44,559 nt of DNA from Candidatus Peribacteria bacterium (GTDB lineage Bacteria; Patescibacteriota; Gracilibacteria; UBA1369; 2-02-FULL-48-14). The notes below the pieces were generated by a model that saw only the letters and a list, made by a program, of their open reading frames with translations, did not search any database and was not told where the DNA came from. A program made the translations under genes and the position numbers. This document shows positions 31,863 to 40,131 of the stretch, piece by piece; the first letter of the stretch is position 1, and each line of letters begins with the position of its first letter. The stretch lies in the NCBI GenBank assembly GCA_943354505.1, contig CALRCE010000006.1, forward strand, positions 1 through 44,559, in the 5' to 3' direction.

Positions 31863-33998
31863 TTACTTTTTCACCCACTTGCAGAGTACCTTCACCGCTT
31901 CTTTGAGTTCCTCTGGTTTTTCGCCAAATGAGAGGCGGATGTGATCGGGGCGACCGAAAGGCGAGCCGGGCACGGCGGCTACATGGGCTTCTTTGAGGAG
32001 TTTGGCGCACCATTCCACGTCGCTGAGTTTGGTTTCGCCAAAGAGTGAGAGTGGAAAGAACGCGTAAAAGGCGGAGCGAGGGCGGTCGATTTTTTTGCCG
32101 AGACCTTTTTCGAGGGCGGAGTAGAACACGTCCCTCCTTTTTTGCATTTCGGCGCGAATCATCGGGGTGATGTTCTCGGCTTGAGCGAAGGCACTCACGC
32201 CGGCCCACTGGCTCACGACGCTGGTGCTGGTGAGGATTTGGCTTTGCAAGGCTTCACAAGAACGGATCAAGTCCTCAGGGCCGAATAAAAAGCCGAGACG
32301 CCAGCCCGTCATTCCAAAGTTTTTTGAGGCACTTTGAACCACTGCCACTCGGTCACGTGTTTTTTGAGGAGTGGCGCAGGAAGCGTAAGAAAGCCCATCG
32401 TAAACCAGCCCACTGTAGACTTCGTCGGATAAAATCCAGAGTTCATGGCGTTCGGCAAATTCCAAAAATGTTGCGATTTCTTGGGCCGTGTACACAATTC
32501 CGGTGGGATTGCTTCCGCTGTTTAGAATGAGGAGTCGAGTGCGAGGAGTCAGGTGTTTTTCTAAATCAGAAGGGCGAATTTTCCATCCTTTTTTAGGGTC
32601 GCCCGGAACCAAAATCGGACGTGCTCCCACATTCTCCACCATGGTCGGGTAGGAAAGGTAGTGGGGGGAAGGGATGAGCACTTCGTCTCCGCTTTGCAAA
32701 AGCGAGAGCAAGGTGAGGTGGATGGCGAATTTCCCGCCTCCTGTCACGAGGCAGTGTTGGGCATTGTAGTCGGTGGCAAACTGCACGTTCATCCAGTTGC
32801 TTGCGGCTTTGCGTAGTTCAGGAATTCCAGCGGCTGGAGGATAGTGGGTGTGATTGAGAGCAAGCGCTTCGTCCACTGCTTTTTTGTAAAAATGGGCGGT
32901 GTCCACCATGGGTTCGCCCGCACTCAAATTGTAGATGCGTTGGCCTTGAGCACGCAGATTTTGTGCGATCCCGTTGATTGCAACGGTGGTGGAGGGGGCA
33001 CATTCTCGAGGTTGGCTGGTTTTTTTCTGATGTTGAACGGTGCGGGAGTAACTGAAAATGCGTTCGAAGAGCAAATCCACAAACACGGGATCGAGCCCGT
33101 AGGTTTCAGCAAAATGGCGATGAAGTTTTGCCAGTTCCGCTTCACGCTTGGGGTCGAAAACGGGGGTACCACTTTGCTCTTTTAAAGTTCCGATGAAACG
33201 ACTGAGATCCATGCGTTGAGCCAAGAGTGCCATCAGTTCTTGGTCGATCTCGTCTATGGCTTTGCGGGCGGAGGGGATGGAGTTGGGCGTGTCGATGCTG
33301 TGATTCAACTCGCGCAATTTTTTGAGCAGACTCTTGCGCATCGTTTTTGTGTAAGGATTCAAGCGTTGCATGTCAAAAAAGAGTTCCCAGGTGTCGTTGT
33401 TCACCACGCTGTCGATGCGACGAAGGGCTTCGTAGTCGGGAGTGTAGAGGTCTTGTTCTTTGAGTTTGAGTGAGGCAAGTCCGCGTCCTAAAAAGTGAAC
33501 GAGGGCTTGGGATTTGGCCATTTGCTCGTCGTGTTCTTTGGGTGTGCATTCAAAGATTTCTAGTTCCATTTTGTTGAATATTTTTTTGAGAGTTTGGAGG
33601 TGTTTTTTGTCCCCTTGCAAAGCACAAAGGACGATTTTTCTCCCTTTCAAACCCAGTCGTGCCACTGAATCTGGTCCAAACAGAGGATGGGTGGCGATGA
33701 GCGCTTGTTTTTTAGAAAAGACTTTTTGCATGACTTTGGCTGGATGCACTTTCACCGAACAGGCGTCTACGATCACGGTGGTACTGGGAACTTTTTTGGC
33801 GATGTTTTCGCAGACGTTTTCAAAACGTCCCATGGGCACCAAAACAAAAAGAAAATCGACGGCGAGTACTTCCTCCAAAGCATGGAAGCGTCGAGTTTGG
33901 TCTTTTTTAGGATCGAAAAGGCGCACTTCTCCGTAAGGCTCCAAACAAGAAGCCCACAGTTTTCCGAAGCGGCCATAGCCGAGAATACCAAAAATCAT
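31863..33998 (-). CDS. Trifunctional prephenate dehydrogenase / chorismate mutase / aminotransferase
   Basis: 711 aa made of three complete domains. Residues 1-235 are a TyrA-type prephenate dehydrogenase (NAD site FGILGYGRFGKLWAS; ATHPLFGPDS with the catalytic His). Residues about 244-325 are an AroQ-class chorismate mutase (ARKAIDEIDQELMALLAQRMDL, DPKREAELAKLH). Residues about 335-711 are a class I PLP aminotransferase (NLSAGEPMVD, NSGSNPTGIVY, DEVYSGLVY, SASKNFGMTGWRLGF with the PLP Lys559). One chain could take chorismate to tyrosine, and with the adjacent dehydratase, to phenylalanine. Last gene of the aro operon; ATGA overlap with the gene upstream. Confidence 0.93.
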   Translation of the reverse strand: MIFGILGYGRFGKLWASCLEPYGEVRLFDPKKDQTRRFHALEEVLAVDFLFVLVPMGRFENVCENIAKKVPSTTVIVDACSVKVHPAKVMQKVFSKKQALIATHPLFGPDSVARLGLKGRKIVLCALQGDKKHLQTLKKIFNKMELEIFECTPKEHDEQMAKSQALVHFLGRGLASLKLKEQDLYTPDYEALRRIDSVVNNDTWELFFDMQRLNPYTKTMRKSLLKKLRELNHSIDTPNSIPSARKAIDEIDQELMALLAQRMDLSRFIGTLKEQSGTPVFDPKREAELAKLHRHFAETYGLDPVFVDLLFERIFSYSRTVQHQKKTSQPRECAPSTTVAINGIAQNLRAQGQRIYNLSAGEPMVDTAHFYKKAVDEALALNHTHYPPAAGIPELRKAASNWMNVQFATDYNAQHCLVTGGGKFAIHLTLLSLLQSGDEVLIPSPHYLSYPTMVENVGARPILVPGDPKKGWKIRPSDLEKHLTPRTRLLILNSGSNPTGIVYTAQEIATFLEFAERHELWILSDEVYSGLVYDGLSYASCATPQKTRDRVAVVQSASKNFGMTGWRLGFLFGPEDLIRSCEALQSQILTSTSVVSQWAGVSAFAQAENITPMIRAEMQKRRDVFYSALEKGLGKKIDRPRSAFYAFFPLSLFGETKLSDVEWCAKLLKEAHVAAVPGSPFGRPDHIRLSFGEKPEELKEAVKVLCKWVKK

Positions 33999-34702
33999 AC
34001 TAAATTAGGATTACGCAGGATAACGAAGGTCGTCACATTGCCTTGGGGCAAGTCTTGGACACCACTCCAAAGGGTTTGTAGGCCAAAAAGTTTAGCGCAC
34101 CAGTGAGGGCCCAGCACGCCGGTCTGAGAGAGGGGTTCTAAGTGTCTGCTTTCTGGATCAAGGTTTGCAAAGTTCGGATCATCGGCCAGTTTTCTCAAAT
34201 CGCCTGCCGCTTTACCTGTGTCTGAGTAAGGAACGTCTTCAAATGTGCGACCAACGACTCGAGCTATACCTTGATAACACTGTTTAACAGCCATAGAGTA
34301 GGCGGCTAAACGAGTGACCTCCTCTGGTTTCACACCAGGCAGTGCATGAATGCAGAAATCAATGGGGAGAGGAATGGCTTGGCCAATCACACGATCTTTA
34401 TTCAACTCGATGAAGCGTGCCACCCAATCTTCAGGAGCTGTATCGTGAGAAGGGAGAGGGCAACCCACTTCCAGAAAACCTTCCTTTGTTTTGGGTACAA
34501 CGCCCCCCAGCATGGGATTGAAGATGGGTACAACGGCGTGACTGACTTCACCGGCCCAAAATCGTCGTATTGTGGTGGGTGGATCCAAGGATTCGATGGG
34601 TTCGAGGCCTTCAAGGCCCAATCCTTTTTGAGCTTGAGCCCGTCGTGTTGCTTCCCATGAAAAGGAGCCGTGATTTCCTGCGTACAAAATTCCTGGCTTC
34701 AT
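33995..34702 (-). CDS. pheA: Divergent prephenate dehydratase
   Basis: 235 aa, a single dehydratase domain without an ACT regulatory domain. Aligned by eye with PheA: ILYAGNHGSFSWEA (usual GPEGTFSHEA), GEVSHAVVPIFNPMLGGVV (usual PIENSxxGxV), AAYSMAVKQCYQGIA (usual SHPQALAQC), YSDTGKAAGDL (usual STA-AA), and NVTTFVILRNPN (usual NxTRF). The last is the active-site loop: Arg of TRF is Thr225 here. Operon position after aroB and before the PDH/CM/aminotransferase fusion supports the assignment. It may use altered catalysis or a different substrate. Confidence 0.7.
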   Translation of the reverse strand: MKPGILYAGNHGSFSWEATRRAQAQKGLGLEGLEPIESLDPPTTIRRFWAGEVSHAVVPIFNPMLGGVVPKTKEGFLEVGCPLPSHDTAPEDWVARFIELNKDRVIGQAIPLPIDFCIHALPGVKPEEVTRLAAYSMAVKQCYQGIARVVGRTFEDVPYSDTGKAAGDLRKLADDPNFANLDPESRHLEPLSQTGVLGPHWCAKLFGLQTLWSGVQDLPQGNVTTFVILRNPNLV

Positions 34703-34712
34703 AACAATAGAG

Positions 34713-35789
34713 TTACAGAGTTGAGGGGTAAGTCCATGACCACGCTTTTTGAGCGACTTGTTTAGAAACGACTTGTGTTTGAATGGCCGCTTTGCCGATG
34801 GCGGTCAAACCCACCCAGTGCACCTCGCTTTCGCGGTTCTTTTTGTCGTTTTGCAAGGCTTCCCAAATAGACTCGAAATCGTAGTTTTGAAGATCGCTGG
34901 CTTGTATGCCGAGCGCTTTGAGCACTTGTGCCAGGTCGTTCCAAACGGACTCCTTGAGTTGGCCCTGCTCCACGCAGGCGCGGGCTTCGACGAGCATACC
35001 TAGGGCCACGGCATAACCGTGGGGCATTTGATAATGGCTGAGTTTTTCAAGCGCGTGGCCGATGCTGTGTCCGAAGTTCAAAATGGCACGCAGTCCGGAT
35101 TCTCGTTCGTCTGCTTCCACGACCTGCATTTTGAGTTGCATGGCGCGTTCTAAAAGGTCGGGATCGAAACCGGTCTTGGCTTTTTGGTAGGCTTCTGCAT
35201 CCATCGTCAGGAACATTTTAATGGCCTCGAACCAGCCGTTGGTGCGCTCCTTTTCGCTCAAGGTGTTGAGCGTGTCGAGGTCCGCGATAATGAGGCGAGG
35301 ATGCCAAAAAGCGCCGAGTAGGTTCTTGCCAAAAGGTGTGTCTATCCCTACTTTTCCGCCGATGGAACTGTCCACCATAGCAAGCACCGTGGTTGGAATT
35401 TGGACGTAAGGCACGCCACGTAAATAAGTTGCGGCCACAAAACCGGCCATGTCTCCCACCACTCCGCCGCCGAGAGCGAGGATCACGGTGTCACGTCCGA
35501 AGTTTTTCTCCAACAATGCGTGGTCTAGGTCTTGTTTGGTCGCTTCGTTTTTGGAAGTTTCGCCCGCTGGGAAGGAAAAAAGTTCCACGTTCAATCCAGC
35601 TTCGCGTAAAGTGGTGAGCAACTTTGTTCCATAGAGTTTTTCCACCGTGGAATCGGTGATCAGGGCGTAACGGTAAGCAGGTGCTTTCTCTTTTAAAAGC
35701 TCCGGTAAGTTTGCGAGCAAACCTGATCCAACAAAAACTTCAGTGGTCTGAGTTTTTCCGTCGATTGTGGTTGTCAAAGTGGGTTTCAT
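34713..35789 (-). CDS. aroB: 3-Dehydroquinate synthase
   Basis: 358 aa, standard length. It makes dehydroquinate from DAHP using NAD and a metal. Motifs: LALGGGVVGDMAGFVAATYLRG, then VPYVQIPTTVLAMVDSSIGGK, the metal-site region LNFGHSIGHALEKL, and MPHGYAVALGM. ATGA overlap with the DAHP synthase gene, 10 nt before the dehydratase gene, so fully within the operon. Confidence 0.97.
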   Translation of the reverse strand: MKPTLTTTIDGKTQTTEVFVGSGLLANLPELLKEKAPAYRYALITDSTVEKLYGTKLLTTLREAGLNVELFSFPAGETSKNEATKQDLDHALLEKNFGRDTVILALGGGVVGDMAGFVAATYLRGVPYVQIPTTVLAMVDSSIGGKVGIDTPFGKNLLGAFWHPRLIIADLDTLNTLSEKERTNGWFEAIKMFLTMDAEAYQKAKTGFDPDLLERAMQLKMQVVEADERESGLRAILNFGHSIGHALEKLSHYQMPHGYAVALGMLVEARACVEQGQLKESVWNDLAQVLKALGIQASDLQNYDFESIWEALQNDKKNRESEVHWVGLTAIGKAAIQTQVVSKQVAQKAWSWTYPSTL

Positions 35790-36829
35790 TTGCTGAGGAA
35801 GGTTTTCATTTCAAGGAGGAGAGCTTCGGTGTCTTCCCAACTGATGCAAGGGTCCGTAATGGAGAGCCCGCACATGTTGAGGGATTCGGGCGTGTTGTCT
35901 TCAAGTTTTTGACTGCCGGGTAAAATGAAACTTTCGAGCATGAAGCCTTTCACAAATTTATCCAACTCAGGATAGAGCGAAAGAGTGGAAAGAACTTCTC
36001 GCACCACATGGATTTGTTGCAAGGGATTCTTCACTCCATTGAGTTTGCAGTTGTCGTGGCTCGCATCAATGATGATCGCAGGATTTTTGACCTTTGCTTT
36101 TTCTAAACACTCTTTGGCTTTGTATAAATCTTCCACATGATAGTTGGGCTCGGTCATCCCCCCGCGAAGCACCAAATGAGCGTAGGGATTGCCTTGCGTT
36201 TTCACCTGCATTCCATCGAAAACAGCGGTGTGTCCGTGTTGGGCGGCGAGCACGCTGTTCACTCCCAGTTCAATGTTCCCACTGGTTGGGTTTTTCATTC
36301 CCACGGGGCACTCCACGGCCGAAGCATGGATACGATGTTCTTGATCTTCAGTGCTGCGGGCTCCAATCGCTAGCCAAGAAACGAGTTCAATAAAACCTTT
36401 GGAGTTGTGCGTGAAGACCGCCTCATCTGCAATGGGAAGCCCGAGTTCATTCACTTCCACCATCAGTCGTCTTGAGTAATAAATCCCTGCTTCAATGTCC
36501 GCCGCTTCAAATGGATTGGGTTGATTCACGGGTCCTAGCCAGCCTTTGGTGGTGCGTGGTTTTTGAATGTAGAGGCGCATCACAATTTTGATTTTATCCT
36601 TCACCTTTTCCTCCAACACTTTGAGTTTTTTGGCGTAGTCGATGACGGCGGTGTGAGGCCAGGCAGAACAAGGACCCACGATGACCAATTTGCGAGGATC
36701 TTCGCCAGACAGAATCGCTTGAATTTCTTTGCGATCTTGGCCAATGCGCTCGAAGGCTGTGTCAGAAAGCGGAATGCTTTGAATCAGGTCTTCTGCGCGA
36801 GGTAATTTTTTTTGAACGGTGTAACGCAT
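35786..36829 (-). CDS. DAHP synthase, class I (AroFGH type)
   Basis: 347 aa. Joins PEP and erythrose-4-phosphate, the committed step. Motifs: LVIVGPCSAWPHTAVIDYAKK (usual GPCSIHD), RLYIQKPRTTKGWLGPVNQP, ARSTEDQEHRIHAS, PVGMKNPTSGNIELGVNS, and IIDASHDNCKL. The replacement of IHD by AWPH in the PEP-site loop is unusual. Which amino acid inhibits it cannot be told, so no aroF/G/H letter is given. 9 nt after aroE. Confidence 0.93.
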   Translation of the reverse strand: MRYTVQKKLPRAEDLIQSIPLSDTAFERIGQDRKEIQAILSGEDPRKLVIVGPCSAWPHTAVIDYAKKLKVLEEKVKDKIKIVMRLYIQKPRTTKGWLGPVNQPNPFEAADIEAGIYYSRRLMVEVNELGLPIADEAVFTHNSKGFIELVSWLAIGARSTEDQEHRIHASAVECPVGMKNPTSGNIELGVNSVLAAQHGHTAVFDGMQVKTQGNPYAHLVLRGGMTEPNYHVEDLYKAKECLEKAKVKNPAIIIDASHDNCKLNGVKNPLQQIHVVREVLSTLSLYPELDKFVKGFMLESFILPGSQKLEDNTPESLNMCGLSITDPCISWEDTEALLLEMKTFLSK

Positions 36830-36838
36830 GGAATGGAT

Positions 36839-37603
36839 TTAAGAATGTAAAACGAGAGTTTCCCAGAGTCGGATTTGTTCTAAGGCTTGAGCTTTGAACA
36901 TGGCAAGACCGGATCGAGTTTGCGCGCCGGCTGCTTTGGCTTCGCGCAGAAGTCGCGTTTCTTCGGGATTGTAGACGATGTCAAAAACCACTTGGCCGGC
37001 GCGCAAAAAATGAGCGTCGAGTGGGCTTTCATCCACGTTTGGCGTGAGGCCTACAGGAGTTGCATTGATGATCACATCGAAGTTCTCATTTGTGAGGTCT
37101 TCCACCACGTGTCCACCGAACTCACTCACCAATTCTGTGGCTCGAACTGGATTTCGATTCATGCACAAGAGTTTTGCTCCACAATCTGTCACAAAAGCAG
37201 CTGCGGGTTTTGCAACGCCCCCTGCGCCCAACAGCAGGACTGTTTTCCCTGCAAGTTCCACCCCTTCCAAAGCTTTTTCAATCCCGAAATAGTCTGTGTT
37301 GAAGCCCATCAATTTGCCGTCTTTTTGAATCACGGTGTTCACACTTTGAAGGCGTTTTGCTAGGCGATCGACGTCGTTAATAAAAGGAATGATGGCTTCT
37401 TTAAAAGGAAGGGTCACCGCGGTGAGGCCAATTTTTAGTGTGCGAATGGTGTGAACTAGACTCGCTAAGTCCTCACTTTCGAAGGCGAGCAGAACGGCAT
37501 CGTATCCGCGTTTAACGTATTCTTCATTGTGAAAGGCAGGGCTGAGGCTGTGAGCCAGAGGAAACCCGATCACCGCGTTGAGTTTGGTCTGTGCTGTGAT
37601 CAT
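36839..37603 (-). CDS. aroE: Shikimate dehydrogenase
   Basis: 254 aa from the ATG of MITAQTKLNAVIGFPLAHSLS; the longer tracked frame runs back into aroQ. It reduces 3-dehydroshikimate with NADPH. Motifs: GFPLAHSLSPAFHNEEY (shikimate site), TLPFKEAIIPFI with the catalytic Lys, LGAGGVAKPAAAF (nucleotide site), NRNPVRA and NATPVGLTPN. ATGA overlap with aroQ. Confidence 0.95.
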   Translation of the reverse strand: MITAQTKLNAVIGFPLAHSLSPAFHNEEYVKRGYDAVLLAFESEDLASLVHTIRTLKIGLTAVTLPFKEAIIPFINDVDRLAKRLQSVNTVIQKDGKLMGFNTDYFGIEKALEGVELAGKTVLLLGAGGVAKPAAAFVTDCGAKLLCMNRNPVRATELVSEFGGHVVEDLTNENFDVIINATPVGLTPNVDESPLDAHFLRAGQVVFDIVYNPEETRLLREAKAAGAQTRSGLAMFKAQALEQIRLWETLVLHS

Positions 37604-38028
37604 AGCTGTGAAAGTAAGAAATCGAGCGCCTCTTCGTAGGACTGCACTTGTTTTCCGTAGAATTGTTTCAGGCAAGCCGGAGTGGTCACCGAAATGGCTC
37701 TCCAAGGTTCACGATTTTTGATATCTGACAAATGCACTTCTACGCAGGGTAGTCCGCTGTCGAGCAAGGCGTCGTGGAGAGCGTAACTGCTGTGCGTGAG
37801 CGCACCGGGGTTGATGAGTATGCCGGCTGCGTCGCCGTTTTCTTGAATGAAATCGATGAGCGCTCCTTCGTGATTCGATTGGAATGTTTTTAAGGTGTAA
37901 TCCTCGGTCTCAGCTTGAGATCGGAGGGTGTCCTCAAGTTCGTCTAAGGTCAGGCTGCCGTAGTGAGCCGGATCGCGTTTGCCCAGGTGGTTTAAGTTGG
38001 GTCCGTGAATCAGAAGGATTTTTTTCAT
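37600..38028 (-). CDS. aroQ: Type II 3-dehydroquinate dehydratase
   Basis: 142 aa, the small dodecameric type. Motifs: LLIHGPNLNHLGKRDPAHYGS with the catalytic Arg and Tyr, FQSNHEGALIDFIQE, INPGALTHSSYALHDAL and CVEVHLSDIKNREPWR. ATGA overlaps on both sides (aroK upstream, aroE downstream). This is the dehydratase, not the chorismate mutase that shares the AroQ name. Confidence 0.96.
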   Translation of the reverse strand: MKKILLIHGPNLNHLGKRDPAHYGSLTLDELEDTLRSQAETEDYTLKTFQSNHEGALIDFIQENGDAAGILINPGALTHSSYALHDALLDSGLPCVEVHLSDIKNREPWRAISVTTPACLKQFYGKQVQSYEEALDFLLSQL

Positions 38029-38558
38029 GGAGTGAGTTTTAAGCGGTTCAAGACTTCCTCTGTCAAAGCATCAATGGAACTTTCGTTGTTCACAGTGATT
38101 TTTGCAAGCTGTTCAAAGACCGGTAGGCGTTTGTTCCAGAGTTTTTGGAAGTGGTCAAAGGCATCCTCTTCTTCGGGGAAGAACGCGGGTTTGCCATTGA
38201 TCATGATGCGTTCGAAGACGATGCTTCGTGGTGCTTTGACGTGTACGATTTGCAGATCTTTGAGTAGTTTTTGATTTTGTTCCATGAGAGGAGTTCCTCC
38301 GCCCAAGGCCACAACGAAGGGTGTTTTTCGGGAGAGGACTTCTTCGAGTGCGGAATTTTCTAAACCACGGAAGAAGTCTTCTCCATGTTTTTTCAAAATT
38401 TCACGGCAACTTTTTTCGTTTGCACACTTTTTTGAGTGATTGAGAACGATTTCGTTGTCTAAATCGACAAAAGGTCTATCCAGCCGCTGCGAAAGATTTT
38501 CTCCGAGCGTGGTTTTGCCGGCGTGTTTGAATCCGATGAGTATCAAGTGTTGAGTCAT
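38025..38558 (-). CDS. aroK: Shikimate kinase
   Basis: 177 aa. P-loop LIGFKHAGKTTLGENLSQRL, then PFVDLDNEIVLNHSKK with the Asp that holds magnesium and shikimate, FFRGLENSALEEVLS, VALGGGTPLME, and a lid region PAFFPEEEDAFDHF with few of the usual Arg. Slightly variant but complete. 12 nt after aroA, ATGA overlap with aroQ. Confidence 0.93.
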   Translation of the reverse strand: MTQHLILIGFKHAGKTTLGENLSQRLDRPFVDLDNEIVLNHSKKCANEKSCREILKKHGEDFFRGLENSALEEVLSRKTPFVVALGGGTPLMEQNQKLLKDLQIVHVKAPRSIVFERIMINGKPAFFPEEEDAFDHFQKLWNKRLPVFEQLAKITVNNESSIDALTEEVLNRLKLTP

Positions 38559-38570
38559 GGTGGGTTTGGT

Positions 38571-39854
38571 TTAGTCGAAGTGAAGGCTAGCGTTGAGACT
38601 TTTAAAATCTTCCACAAAACGAGGATAGGTTTTGTTGAGGCCCTCTGCGGTGTCTATCACGGTTTTGCCGTCGGCTAAGAGTCCTGCCAAGCTGAGAGCC
38701 ATGATGGTTCGGTGGTCGTCAAAGCCCTGCACTTCTGCGCCATGCAAACTCGAACGGCGCACGATCAGCCCATCGGCCAGTTCTTCGATGTCGGCGCCCA
38801 TTTTGCGCAGTCCTTCTGTCATGGAGTGCAGTCGATCGGTTTCTTTGACTCGAGCTTGAGGCACATTGAGGATGCGTGTTTCACCTTCGGCTTGAGTTCC
38901 GAGCACCGCCAAAGTGGGCACCAAATCGGGAACGTCGTTGGCATCGAGGGTGATTCCTTGGAGAGCAGTTTTTTTCACGAAGACGCTTCCCTTGTTCCGT
39001 TCCACTTCGGCGCCCATTTCTTTTAAAATGGAGAGCAGACGGCGGTCGCCTTGTAGGTCGTTTGAATCGAGTCCTTCGAGTTGAATGTTTCCACTGAAGA
39101 GCGCTCCGGCAGCTAAAAAAGTGGAGGCGGACGAAAAATCTCCGGGCACGGTGTAGTCGATGGGAGAGTGGTTTTGTCCTGCAGGCAGATGAAAATGATC
39201 GGAATTCTCTTCGCGAGTGTGCGTGAAGAGAATGCCTTGAGTGCGCAGCCAATCCAAAGTCAGTTCCATGTACGGACGTTCGTTCAAATTTTCTACCGTG
39301 AGATCCAAGTCCTTTTCAGCGTGGCATCCCGAAAGGAGCAGTGCCGAAATGAACTGAGAAGTGAGTCCGTTCACTTTTGTTGTCCCCCCTTTTAAAGGTC
39401 CACGAATGGCGAGAGGCCAGGTGGAGGATTCCACAGTACAGCCGAGGTCGATGAGATTTTTCAGCAAGGATTCGAGAGGGCGTTTTTTCATTTGAGCACC
39501 GGCTTCGATTCGCATGGTTTTTGCTCCTTCCACCAAGGCTAACATGGGTAAAACAAAACGTGTGGTGACCCCTGAGTTCCCGGTCCAGAGCGTGTCTTTG
39601 AGCGGATGCAGAGGTACACCCACGCTTTCAATGTGTACGCAGTTTTCGTGACAGTCTGCTTTGTTCACGGTCGTGCCTAAGTCTCGGCACACGCCCAAGG
39701 CCACGGTCACGTCTTCAGATTCTGGGAGGAAGTGGATGGTAGAAACTCCTTTTGTGAGGCACGCCACAAGCAGGGCTCGCACGCTTTGGGATTTGGATCC
39801 CGGGATGCGCAGGGTGCCTTGGAGTTCTGAACTGGTTTGAACGTGTAAATTCAT
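38571..39854 (-). CDS. aroA: EPSP synthase
   Basis: 427 aa, standard length. Transfers enolpyruvyl from PEP to shikimate-3-phosphate. Motifs: LRIPGSKSQSVRALLVACLT, LWTGNSGVTTRFVLPMLALV, LTSQFISALLLSG, VPGDFSSASTFLAAGALF, VKETDRLHSM, and FDDHRTIMALSLAGLLADG. First structural gene of the aro operon; a Phe/Tyr attenuator lies directly in front of it. Confidence 0.97.
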   Translation of the reverse strand: MNLHVQTSSELQGTLRIPGSKSQSVRALLVACLTKGVSTIHFLPESEDVTVALGVCRDLGTTVNKADCHENCVHIESVGVPLHPLKDTLWTGNSGVTTRFVLPMLALVEGAKTMRIEAGAQMKKRPLESLLKNLIDLGCTVESSTWPLAIRGPLKGGTTKVNGLTSQFISALLLSGCHAEKDLDLTVENLNERPYMELTLDWLRTQGILFTHTREENSDHFHLPAGQNHSPIDYTVPGDFSSASTFLAAGALFSGNIQLEGLDSNDLQGDRRLLSILKEMGAEVERNKGSVFVKKTALQGITLDANDVPDLVPTLAVLGTQAEGETRILNVPQARVKETDRLHSMTEGLRKMGADIEELADGLIVRRSSLHGAEVQGFDDHRTIMALSLAGLLADGKTVIDTAEGLNKTYPRFVEDFKSLNASLHFD

Positions 39855-39868
39855 TGGATTTAAGACTT

Positions 39869-39929
39869 AAAAAAACCTCGCGTCGCGAGGCTAAGAGAGT
39901 CAAATTTGCACACTTCTTAGAGGCCTCGC
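39869..39929 (-). promoter_or_regulatory. Phe/Tyr attenuator: antiterminator/terminator switch
   Basis: On the minus strand. Terminator: CCTCGC-GAC-GCGAGG (39890 to 39876) then seven T, 15 nt before the aroA ATG. Antiterminator: GCGAGG-CCT-CTAAGA (39929-39915, overlapping the leader stop codon) pairs with TCTTAGCCTCGC (39896-39885), twelve pairs with a 3-nt bulge. The same CCTCGC strand cannot be in both, giving a classic two-state switch set by the ribosome on the leader peptide. Confidence 0.88.
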
Positions 39930-39976
39930 TGGGGAGCGAAGTAATAAAAGCTGTTAAAAAAGAAAGTGTGTGCCAT
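39917..39976 (-). CDS. Phe/Tyr-rich attenuator leader peptide
   Basis: 19 codons: MAHTFFFNSFYYFAPQRGL, containing five Phe and two Tyr codons within nine positions. It is too short for the ORF track. The E. coli pheA leader has the same character (runs of Phe). It has no Trp codons, fitting an operon that ends in Phe and Tyr synthesis. The ATG lies only about 5 nt after the predicted transcription start, so its own mRNA is nearly leaderless. Confidence 0.9.
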   Translation of the reverse strand: MAHTFFFNSFYYFAPQRGL

Positions 39977-39987
39977 AAAGCGAGGTA

Positions 39988-40016
39988 ATCTTAGGCCCAG
40001 TATTCCGAGATGTCAA
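39988..40016 (-). promoter_or_regulatory. Promoter of the aro/phe/tyr operon
   Basis: Minus-strand TTGACA (40011-40016), 17-nt spacer, TAAGAT (39988-39993). The start is predicted near 39981. Confidence 0.85.
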
Positions 40017-40131
40017 TGTGTGCAAAACTTTCTGTCTAAAATTGTTTTGTCAGAAAAATTTCAGGAAAGTTCAAGTTAAATTTCAGGATTTCTGTCAGGT
40101 CGGCCGTCTAGACTTCAATTTGTTCGGATGC

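Noticed and set aside
39980-39985. Segment 1 (CCTCGC on the minus strand) of a 1:2 hairpin in the Phe/Tyr attenuator
   Set aside because: It could pair with GCGAGG, but it lies at or before the predicted transcription start, so it is probably not in the RNA.
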